Positions 42,201 to 54,200 of a stretch of DNA of 64,000 bases are shown one piece after another. The stretch is from positions 8,922,001 to 8,986,000 of the forward strand of contig JAVTVJ010011652.1 of the NCBI GenBank assembly GCA_034509425.1, read 5' to 3'. How positions within the stretch are numbered: position 1 is the stretch's first letter; each line of letters opens with the position of its first letter. The stretch is from Eopsaltria australis (taxonomy: Eukaryota; Chordata; Aves; Passeriformes; Petroicidae). The notes under the pieces are model-generated. The model worked only from the letters and a program-made list of their open reading frames with translations, was not told the origin of the DNA and did not search any database. A program made the position numbers and the translations under genes.

Positions 42201-45200
42201 CCATTGAATTTTCATCTCTTTGCTGATATGCAGCACCCAAAAATGGGTACCCTGTTCCCATCAGATATCCTCTGAGGATGGAAGGGTTTTCTTGATGTGT
42301 TCCATGAAATCTGTTTCCTTTTATCCATTCTAGGCTGATATTTGCCTTTCTAGCAGAAAATGATCATGCATTTTTGACCTTGTTCAGCCAGTCATTCCTC
42401 CTAGTCCTCTGACTCCTTTATTGCCCTGTAACCTTGTATTGCTTGAGCTCTGGGAGCTGGTGATTCCCATCAGAGTGCAGGACTTCACACTTGTTGAATT
42501 CCATTGTTTTACTTGGGTTAGATAGTTGGTGAGGTATTTCTGAACTCTAATCTTCTACTCCAGTGTGCTAACACAACTCCACTCCTAACATACTCTTGGT
42601 ATGTCATCATGTTAGGGAAAAGTTGTGGGCACAGGACAGACCCCATGTGTTCCCACTTCATAAATGCTTCTATTTTCACAGCAAGTGATAGCTAATTAAT
42701 CTTAATTTCCATTTTTAGTTGGAGAAGGAAGCAAAAACATAATTTAAAACTTCATGCTAATTGGCTGTAGATAGCTTTTTTTTCCAGCATCTTTCCTGAA
42801 GTCTTGCTGTCACTACTCAGCCTTCCTGTCAAGTCCTTGGCAGCAGCAGGACTGAAGAGGCTCAGCTTGCTCAGGTCTAGTGTAATGCTGAGGTCAGAGA
42901 GAGACACATCAGGCAGGGAGGGCTCTCGGTGCACGTCCCCACTTTGAAAATGTCAACAAATTGGCATATTCAAATGGTATTATTTTGGCAGAACAGAAGG
43001 AAAGAATAGACAGAAGCATAAATTAAATCTCTGCTCCTTGATGCACAAAGACAAGATGTTTGCTCTGTTAAAAAGGCTGCAAAGGGAACTGGCTGGTGTT
43101 CTTGTCTGCAGTCACTGCCAGGGTTTTGATGTCTGTCTCAAAGTCTGCTTTAGGCTCCTTGGGCTGAGGCCCTTCAGCCCTTGTGTGGCTGTGCAGTGCT
43201 GAAGCTCTATGGTCCCCTGGCCCCACTGCATATGTTCATCTTTGCAGAGGGGATGTCACAACTAAGCCAGTGAGGAGCTGCTCTTATTTATAATTAGTGA
43301 TCTGAAATCAAAATGTGTACAAGCTATATATAGATTATATAAAGTTTGTACAAGAGTGTATGTTCATCAATTTCTAAATAGAAGCACTGCCTTGCTTTGT
43401 CCTACAGGCTCATCTGCAATTTCCCAAGGTTCAGGACGTTATTTAGTTAATAATCAAGTTCTTCTAGGTTTTTCAGTACTTTTCCCTTTGAGGTATGGTG
43501 CACTTAATAACTTCCCCTGTTCCCTTTATCAGTTATTCTATAGTCTGTAATTGCTCTGCAATTGTTATTTCTGAGAAGATATTCTCTGCCACACAGGGCT
43601 TACAAAGAATCCCAGAGCTGTATTCAGGAATAATCAGAGTCTTCAGTCAGCCTCACCTAAGATTCAAACAGTTTCATATGCGTATCTGTCTGTTACCATG
43701 TTATGTTCAATTTACCTTTCTGAGCTCATGGCATCCCTCTTTGTAAGCAAGCTTTTCCACTTGAGTTGATGTTGAAAAGTTTTCCATCATGAGTTTTTTC
43801 TGAGACACTTCTGCAATGTAGAACAGCTTAGAAAGAAAACAATTTTGAAAATTCCATTGCAAAAGTTACGGTAACATAAACCCACGTGGAAATGCAGTGG
43901 GAACAATATCAAGGATATTAGGAGGCATTCTTGCATTCTTTATTAATTCCTCTGAAGTTCTTTATAGCATAGACATAAATACACCTGAACACTTGGTAAA
44001 CTTTCTCTGGCATACTTTTTTTCTGGTTTTTTTTTTTTTTGTTGTTTTTTTTTGTTTTTTTTTTTTAAAGTAACCTAAATGGATAAACATATGTGCACAC
44101 ATGCATTACATGAAAGGGTTTGTTTCATTCTTAGGAAATCTGAATTTCAAACTTATTTTTTGTGAAGCATTTTCATTAAGATAAAACACATGTTGAGAAG
44201 CCCAGCTTGAACTTTCATTTCCTGTAGTTCACCTCTGAAAAGAAAGTAAGAAAAGAGTTCGTTTGTAAGACCTAGACCATGAAGGACAGAAGACTGTTTT
44301 TTCTCTGAGGGAGGGGTAAAGGAGCTGTAATGACATATTAGCAGTTTATATTTGCACCCTTAACATCCTGCAACAGTCAGAGAATTGCATTTCAGTTGTA
44401 CAACTTATTTGTTGTGTGAAAGTGGGGACATACTGATTTCTCACTGACTTTTTTCATTGTAAATGAGCATTAACAAAATTTCATACTGAAAACTACATTT
44501 TCAGTGTGGAGTTAAACCAGTAAAATCTATTTTAAGCTCTCCTGTCCTCTGCTGTTTGAAGACGCAAGATGAGAGGCAATGATGCATTGGTGGAATGACT
44601 CTGACGTGCTGGTGTGAGTTGTACATCCCATGTTTTAGCAGACACCCAAGGGGTTAGCATAAATAATTCATGAGAGAGAAAAGGATGCTCTTTGTGCCTG
44701 GTTGCACACCCCTGTGCAGGACACCAAAGTGCTCCTTACATAAAGAGTGATGTGGAGCAGTCTTTTACTGGAGTAGAGTTCAGCAGCAAGTCCACAGGAG
44801 GTGGCTGTAGGGAAGACAGTCCCATCCCAAAATGCTTTGAGTGGAAATTAGGAACTGCTGACAGCATTTATAGAGAATCAGTCCTTCCTTAGTTACCTCT
44901 GCTGGGACCATTCACTGGTCAGAGATGTGGCAGAGAAGATCAAAGATGCAGCATTCTGCCATCAGCTGGGAACAGATGCCATAGAAAGATGGGATAATCA
45001 GAAAATGAATGACCTAGGGTGAAAAGAACGCTTGTTTAGATCTATATATTTTTCAAGCAGTGCAGCAATAGTTATCGTTGATAGAATCATTAGTGGCAAG
45101 TCTATACAAAGTGTTTTATAATCAGAACCATAAATTAGAATATAATTTTAAAAGTCAAAAGCCAAACTTCAATGGCAAGTTTTAAAATGACATCAACCAG

Positions 45201-48200
45201 TTTTTATTGCCTTCAGAAAGATCTCACTCAGACCTAGACCTAGGCCTGCCCAGCTACTGAGAAAGAGCCTGTGCTGGTGTAATTTTTATGGCACTGTAAC
45301 AAAAGTGGTCAGCTGGACCTTTTTCTTCTTTTTAGGGTACATAGCAGTAGAGAGGGTTAGAGTAGGTATGGAGTCCATCATCTGCTTTTTGGGTTTGTTC
45401 TTCAACTACAAGGTAGAGCTGTTGTCTAGTTCTCTACTTCTGCCCTCTGGTAAATTCTATTAAGCCTGAATTACTCAACTTAATGTTCTTTTGCTGTGGG
45501 GTCACCTAAGTAGTAGAATACCTCATATTCTTGTGTGTTTTGAGTTTATATATTGATAATCATTTATGTTCTGGTTTATCTGAGAAACTCTTACACAGAG
45601 CATTTCAATGCTTTGGTAAGTGCTAATGCTGTGCCTTTGCTGCAGTTAGCTATCTGAACAGAAATTATTTCTATCACATTAACAAATTTGAATCAGAGGA
45701 GACTCACACTGAGGTGACGTTCACCATGGGTCAGAAACTTGAATGAAACAACAGGTTTTCATTTTAATGCAAGCATTTTGTTGTCAAGTAGGTGACAAGC
45801 TTGTCAGTTTTGAGGAGCTAATTTGAGCTGTGCTTGAGTTAACTCTAGTAAAGCCAGGACCAAGACTTCATGAACCTGTTTCAGTTTTGATCTGGCTGAT
45901 GGCAGCACGGTCTCAGATGTGCCAGTGAAAGGCAATGAGATACAGCATTACTCTCTCATATGCAGCTCACGCAACAGGAGCAGCAAATCTGTTCTTTTTA
46001 AAGATGATAACTTTTGGTACATGTGTGGTGTAGATGAAAAAGGGTCTGCAATGTTTCCCTATCTTCATTTTATCCCATTTCTCATCTCCTTAGCATGGTA
46101 AGTATGCACTGAATACTTTTTCTCGACTACTGCTTCTTTCAGTTTATTGCAGGAGCTCTGATGAATTCTATATATAGGTTGCTTCAAAATTTCCATTATA
46201 AAAGCTCTTCTGAGCTCTTTGGAGAAATGCTGACACTGTTATTATCATGTTCATGATGTGTCTTTGGATTCTGGCAAGAAGAAAGCCTTAAGGTTAGAGA
46301 AATACCTCTTTTTTTGTTCCCCCAAAAGCCACTCAGCTATAAGCTGTTACATCTCTATTTCTCTTGTTCACATTACTTCAGAAATATCTGGCACCAGAAA
46401 AAATAATAACACCAGAATATTCAAAGGACTTGTCTACACTTGGAAATTGCCTCAAAATGGCAAACTGTGGCTTTTAAAATTGATATTTTGAACTATCTTT
46501 CCCATGTACATACTTGACTTTTATACTGAGGTAAAAAGAGATACAGTTGTAGGGCTCTAACAGGTCGAGGGTGTTATTGTATGGCTGCATTGGCTGTTTC
46601 AGAGTTTTCCTTCCTAATGATGAGTTCTTCTAAGGCTGAACCCCAGGAAATCCCAGGTGCCTGTGGCACTGCAGGAAGGATGGTCTGTTCTCTTCACTCC
46701 CCTTTGCTGGGCACATGGCAACACATCCTTCCCTCTGGTCAGCTCAGAAGCACAATGCAAGCAGCTTCTGTGGAGTATCCAGTTCTCTTTCCCTAAATGT
46801 GCTTTATGCTGTAACCTTTTGTTGTTCAGACTCAATGCTTTTCCATAGCACTGTGCTCATTTCAGGGCACGGCTGAGTGCAGACAGAGGCAGTGAGGTTG
46901 CACAGTCTTCCCTAAGTTTTTCACTCCCTGACTTTTGAGTGCTTTGCTTTGGTCTGTATGCACTTAAAAAGTTACATTTATTGAACGACTGTATTGGTAA
47001 AAATCACAGTCTTGGCAGAAGTACCCCGGTGTAATGTCCCTCTTTTCAAGTAAAAATGATGATAATAGTGTAAAACATCTTTTACCTCTTGCCTCATGTA
47101 GATAGTTTAAGTGTATTGTTTGTACCCTTTCTTTCAGCCAGACACTTGAGTTCCTCAATACACTGAATTTACAAAGAAAAACCCCAAATACAGTGTATTT
47201 TTCCCTTTGGAAGGAGAAAGAACTGACTACCAGAGCACTATTTAGTTCAGTGGGGAAGAGACTGTCAGTGTGGCAGAAAACTGAAAACAGGTTAATATTA
47301 GAAATTAGGCATTCATTCTTAGCAAACAGAATTATTTGCTGAGAGAAACGGTGGATGCTGTATGTCTAGATATCCTCAGACTAAGTCTTCATGTCTGTGT
47401 GAAAGGTGGGCTCTATTCCAACCAAAATGATTGAGTTCAAAGGATAATTAAGGAGTTCAAGAGATAATTAAGGAAATCTAGTGGTTTGTGATTAGGGTCA
47501 GACTACATAATCTTGCAATTCTTTCTGTTTTTAAAAATCCTGTTATTGTTCTCTTGATGCAATATATATAATGCTTTTAAGAATGGGAATTTAGCCATCC
47601 ATTTTTTCGTCTGGGAGCAATAAGACATTTCTTGGCATCCACTGCTTGCACTTCAGGCTTTTAAAAGTGCTCCTCCTTGACTCTGTGTCTCACAGCACAC
47701 TTGAGGGATGCACAAATAGCCTGTCTGTGCTGATATTGTTGTTGCTAAAGTGAATTCACTGTTCTGTAGTTCTGTCCTGGCTGCAGCATGCAGCACTGGA
47801 AGCAAACACTGGTGCCAGAGAATAGGTTTTGTATTAAAAGAGCTGAAGCCAAAGCTGTCTGACTACAGAGCATTAGTGTCTCACTGATATTTCCCTGACA
47901 TACAAATGGTGTTAAAATGATTTTGTAAAAACTTAATAGCACTTTATTTGGAACCTGGAACTTCAGAACAAGAAGTCTTTTCTGCCTGTTTAAAAAGCAA
48001 GATTTTGCTTACCCATAATGCATTAACCTGGTACCAATTTCAGATCCTGATCTTCAACATAGCTGAATTTTGCTCAATTAGTGAGCTGGATAACAAATTC
48101 AGGCTTTGCTTATGAGTGGGCTGTCCCCTCATGAAACACAATTCTGTATTTGACTCTGTGATCCAAAAATTTCCTCTTCTGGAAATCACTCACTTAGAAG

Positions 48201-51200
48201 CAAATAATTTGTGCCACAACAGTGACACTGCTCAGAGCAACACAAACACTGGAATGCAGTAATACAAAGGAAAAATAGACAGTGAGGATGCAAAGATACT
48301 GCTTGGGTTTAAGTGGAATATAAGAGGTAGGTCAGAAACATCAGAGCAGGTACCCTCAATCCACACCTTGAGCAATAGTAAATGAAAAGCAAAAGAAACT
48401 GGACATGTGAGACAGTTAAAATAAGAACCCATGCCAACCTCATGAATGACAGTCCTTACTACTCTAGTTCATATAGGAGCTCATTCATTGTAATGAATAG
48501 TGACAGCTAAATCCATGTGTGATTTCAAATTTCCTTACCTCATGTTATATAATGAAACATCCTCTTCATGCATTGATGGATTTATCTTTTCCTTCACTAA
48601 TCTTCATTTAATTTCCAATTCAAGGTGTCTTTAATAAAACACTGGATATGGTTATGAATGTTACGTATTTGATTGTTTCCTTCAGTTCAGAGTCTTCAAT
48701 CTGAATTTTTCAGTGCTGTGTTTAAATTTTACAAGTTTGTTTGTTAGACTTTTACAGCATTGTAGTGCACCAAAGTAATACAGGTTGTTATTTCAAAGAT
48801 CTTTTCATGAATTGCACCTTCAGGATGTTTTTTCCCCGCTCCTTCCACAGGACGTTACCCAAAGCTAGTGTTTCACTTTGAACTCAAGAGGAACATGCTG
48901 TATTTCATATTAGAGACATATGTACCATCAATCCTTCTGGTCGTGCTCTCCTGGGTATCATTTTGGATCAGCCAGACATCGGTTCCAGCCAGAATCTGCA
49001 TAGGTGAGAAGCTGATAAACCAACCCAAACCATGGGCTGGATCATTAAGATGCCTCCTTTATTGCACAGATTTGGTGTCCACTTCCTGAAGTTGAAAACA
49101 CTTCTGAGTTTTATGGAATTACTTTTTGGGTTTGCCATACTCAGTACATCATGTGGACTCCTCTTAAAGCCTTGCTATTCTTTAACTAAGAAAATTGCCT
49201 TTAGCAGCCACAGGAAGGAGATTTATAGGCAGGGCAGGCTGCTGAGAGCAAAGCAAAAAAACTGTCATTTTGGAAAAAATTTAAAAATATTCAAATACAT
49301 GGCATACACAGGCAGATTGTGAGGCTTTTGTGAGGTCTGATGATACATACTAATTAACACATGAATAATAAGAGAATTATAAGAGATTAAATATAATTAA
49401 TTTCAAATAAAGGATATTCTGAAAGGGAAAGAATGCAAATTGGGTTTGATCAGGCTGCAGGTGGGATGGAAAAACCACTCCTACAGAACAGGGAATAAAG
49501 AAGGACTTCACACTGAATGAGGCCAGTGGGCAACTACACTGAGTAAAATGATATCTGAATATTTTAAAGGGAGTTTTGCATAGATTTGCAATAATAATGT
49601 GTTAATCATAAATATACATTCCATGACACAAAAATCTCTCTCATTTTAATATCTAGTCTTCTCAGCTTTGCTAACATTTTCCATTATTGTTTTAAAGCAT
49701 TTAACTTCAGAATCACAAGTTAATTTGAAAGTCTTCTTCCTAAAACAAGACCCATTAAATGCTGTGGCATCCTAGGAGTTTCAGGTCCAGGGAAAACTCT
49801 CCCGCAGTAGGGCCTTGCAGTAGAGGCCCTCAATGCCATCTGTGTTATACTAGAACATTTATTTTTCCATTCCACAGGTGTCACCACAGTCCTTACAATG
49901 ACAACACTGATGATGGGAGCCAGGACTTCACTCCCAAATGCTAATTGCTTTATTAAGGCAATTGATGTGTACCTTGGTATCTGCTTCAGCTTCATCTTTG
50001 GAGCACTGTTAGAGTATGCTGTGACTCATTTCTGCACTCTGCACCAGCTCAGCTCAAAGGAACTTCCAAAGGTATTTTAATTATTTGGTTGCTGTCCTAC
50101 AAACTGGATATAAATGACGCCTGGTTAAAAGAATGAATTCTCTTAGCACTAATGGTAAATATATTTAAGGATGTGTCTTTTTTAGAATTAGGACAGGGAA
50201 ATATAATAATCTTGAGAAAAAAAAAAAATTTGTATACCTGGAGCTTATTTGGAAGCGACCAAACAAACTGAAGCACCTTCCTTCTCTCTTTTGGCACAGA
50301 CTTTATGGCCATTTATCAGTGTTCTGGATGTATCACAAAAATCACAGGCACTTCTTGTCTTCCAGACAATGGCATTTACTCACAGTTCAAAAATTAGGCT
50401 GAGCTTGGTGACTTGATCCTACTGCACTATGGAAAAAAAAGAGTTCATCACATTCCATTTATGGTACCTGCACATGCATGGAGCATGAATCAATCTCCTG
50501 GCACACAGCTTCATGTGCTGGGTGCATCGGGTCCTGCAGCCTTCTGCTCTCACCCTCTCTTTCAACCTGAAGTCACACTGGGATCCATTTCCCCTTCTGC
50601 ATCATTATTATGACAGTGCTTTTTGTGGCTCTAAAGAGTTTCTCACAACTCTGAAATACTGTGAAATATACTTAAAATCAAAATGGTTGAAATCAACATA
50701 GGTATTTTTGAGTCTGGTGGTTGCTGAAATAACGAGGACAGGTTCATGAAGAAGTTTTGTCACATCTTTCATCTCCAGTGTATAACAGGGCTTTCATAAG
50801 CAAGGAAAAAGAAGTCACAAGGAAACTGAAAGACGATTGTCTTGCAGCTTTTAATTATGGAACTGAACCTAATATGCATGATAAAAAAGAAAATTTTAAG
50901 CAGCTTATGAAATTTCTGGATTAATAGGAAAAAGTAAAACTTTTCCTATTATTCTCATGGAAAATGAGAATAACAGGAAGGAAAAAAAAGGCAGAAAGAA
51001 GTTTGGTTGAGTGCTGTAGGGAAAAATGTCTAGAATAAGAAAGATTGTTAACTGTTGAAGCCAAATTAGAACAGAACATCACAAATGCCTAAGCAAAGCT
51101 CCTCAATTAACTCAAGAAGCAGGATATTGAGCTCAAGTGGAAGAGCTTCAAAACATTTTGAAGATTGGGCAATGTGGGGGGGGGATTATGCCCGAAAGTT

Positions 51201-54200
51201 CATTAATTAATTAATATGAGATTTTGGCTATTTGGATGAAAGATGAGTCCTGTAAATGCACAAGAATATATTAAAAGCTGTTGTTTGGTGTAGGTGTGTG
51301 GAGAAAGCAAAATGGACACAAAGCTGAGCCACCCAGTGGGTTTTATGAGATAACATCTATCAGGGGATTGTCTGCAAATGGGCAAACACTCATTTCTGAT
51401 GAGGATTTTAGTGGAAAGCCTAAAAGTAATTTTTGTTGGCAAGGTGACATCAATGACAATTCCCTGTGAGCATATCCATCTTGTGAAGTAAGTGGTTGTC
51501 ATTTTGCTCATAGAGTAGGGAAAAAAATCAACGCTGCTTGGAGGTTCGGGTAAGAAAGTGAAGTGTTTCAGTGCTTGGATGATTAAGCATCTTTGGATCT
51601 GTGAAGGGCATTTACACTGCCCTTGCCTTCACCTGCCTGTGTCAGGTTCTCTTTCGTCTGGAGCATGTACTACAAGTGCTTGCAGATGGGGTGGACATGG
51701 CAACTTGTAGACTCTAAAAATGTGCATGGAAGTGAGGTACAGCTGTAAAATGAGAAAGGAAAGTTTTGTGTTAATGGCCAAAAGGAATAGTCTTTTACTT
51801 CAGGCATGTTTCCTGCCTTCTGTTGGGCATCACGAGTGAGAGAGCAAGCCAAATTCACTTCTTATCCACACAGAGATAGGGATAAAAGAGAAGGAACAGT
51901 TTGGTCTTAGATCAGCTTGAGACTCTGTAGAATAAGGAAAATGCCTGTCATGTCCTTTTCCTACTATATCCAAGGGCAAGCACTGCTTACTGAGCAGGGT
52001 GTCCTGGAGAGCACACCTGACTTGTATTTCTCATTGTAAAAACAAAAACATCACAAGGACAAAATCACCAGCTAAAATCTCATGTCACCGTCTAGCAGGT
52101 ACTTAGCAATTTATGTGTGAGTATCATCACCGTAAACGTGTTGTCCTCATTATCGTATCCCCTTGTGGACACAGGTTAATTGGAAATCTCACTTCCCAGT
52201 TTGTTATTCCCATATGTGAGCTGAAAGAAAATTTGCACTCAGAATTATGTAAATAAATGTAGGAGGTGAAATGGAAATGTCACCCTCACTCTTGTATAGG
52301 AATTAGTTTTATTCACTTTCTGCTTTGCTCTTTAAAGAAGTTGGGCACTGGAGTATCAAACTCCTCTGAAGCCCCTGAGATATCCAGTTTAGAACATAAA
52401 CTGGTGAAAGAGCTCACCATATCCACACTCCTGCAATGCTTCACATCATGTGAACCAGGACCTACAGAGACACCTTCAAAGCTAATGGCAAAAGCTGAGG
52501 AACCAGCTGCTGCAAGGGAGGTCAGGCAGAATGTGCCATTCACATCAGCTCCAGAGCAGCAGGCTGCTTAAAAGGAGAGGCTGCCTCTCCTGAGTTTCTT
52601 CTCTTTTGTACAAAGGCATTAATTGTGACCTCTTACAAAGCACAGAAATCCTGCTTGGGCTTCCTCTGTCTTTCGCCTAAACCTTTAAGGCAGGATGGAG
52701 AACAGTTTGAAAACTGAAAATAATTTTATAAGAGTGGTGTTCAGGCTCTGTGGTATTTCTGTGCAAGCCTCATGCAGCCTTTATGAGCAGCACATAAGCT
52801 CCAGGTGTGCAACACTCTAGGCTGAAATATTTTTAAACTTGAACAGCTGTATTATCCAGTGAAAGTGACAACTTTCCTCAATTCTATTGGCTCTTGGATG
52901 TCAGCAAACACTTCACTTAGTATAAACAGCAGCTACAGTAGCAGGTGCCATATACAGTGTTTTTTGGGTGATTTACAGCACCTTTCCTGGATGGTACTGA
53001 TTTGGTATCCAGACAGAGCCCTTCTTAGTGCCAGCCACCTTTTCCTCATTGACAGCATCAGAAGATACCTAGTATGACATTTAAAATTGGAGCCACAGCT
53101 GAACGCTCACAACACAATTTCTTTTTTTTGATATAATAAAAACCAGCTTAGTCTTTCATCATGCTCAGTTCTCCATAACAATCTGGAAAAGTCCTTTGAT
53201 AAACCCACTCTGTAAGACTTTTATAAACTAGCAGATATAGTTCTCTTCTGGATTAGCTCTCTCCTTTCCAAGCTGTGTGATACAGCAGTTTTGCTGTAAA
53301 CTCCCCTCTGTTTTACAAGAGCCCTGCCTTGTTGCACTGCAAACAGAATCCTGTCCATATGCACTGCTTACGGTATTTTCTGCTTAAGTAAGAACTGCCC
53401 CTTGGGGAGCTGAAAAGAGTCAAGAACAGCCTAATAATGCATCAGCCTCCTGGGAATTGCTCACAGGCAGCTGTGAGAAAGGAAAAATGGCACGTACACA
53501 ATGTCCTTTCATGCTCTGAAGTAAAACTAATTCTGAGCAACTTGTAGCCAGCCCTACCTGAGAGAAAAATAGGCTCTTACACTGAGCAGTGCCCCAAATC
53601 CTGATGGTTTTGAAGTACAGATGTTGTAATGAAAAACGAAAGCATGGAAAAAGTCAGGACTCTTCTTATTTTATTACCTTTTGAGGTGCTGAGTGCATTC
53701 ATTAGGCTGTTGCTCTGGTGCCTCATTTCAAGTGCCAGGCACTGCTGACAAAGGCTCTTCTGCCACCCCCAGCACTCCCCTCAGCTGCCTGAACTTTTTG
53801 AAGCAGAAGAGAGAGATATTTATAAAGGAGTCAGGCCCCAAGTAAGAACTTGAGGTTTGAATTTTAGTACTACCCTGGGGATTATTTAAGGTTCAGACTG
53901 GATTTTTATGGATTGATCCTCTTAATGCTTTATAGGCAGAATTTTATCCCAGCCTTTTGCACAGAGGTGTGGGAGGCTAGGTGGAGGATGACCAAGGTTT
54001 TTTGATCAGTGTATTTTTAGGATGATATGTTGTGTTGAGCTACATTTATCTCTCTCAAATAAAATATCCCTTTTTCTTTTTTTTTTTTTTTAATTGAGAT
54101 TGGAAAGCTGTAGTAATCACTCTTCTAGCTCCATTTGTTCTGCTTCACTGATTCACAGCAGTTTGAGGACATTGTCCAGACTCCACTTTAATTTTCAAGG

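Larger units (their letters stand above)
39312..48850 (+). other. Intron 7
   Basis: About 9.5 kb, GTAAAA to CTCCTTCCACAG. Holds a TTTG-rich tract (40582-40646), a degraded interspersed repeat (about 41990-42656) and a T-rich tract (44016-44066). Open frames at 39775-40121 and 46581-46848 have no domain signature. Confidence 0.8.

Noticed and set aside
42752..42934. Minus-strand frame with Ser/Leu/Asp-rich, exon-like composition
   Set aside because: No acceptor or donor on the minus strand at sensible positions, and it lies next to a degraded repeat.
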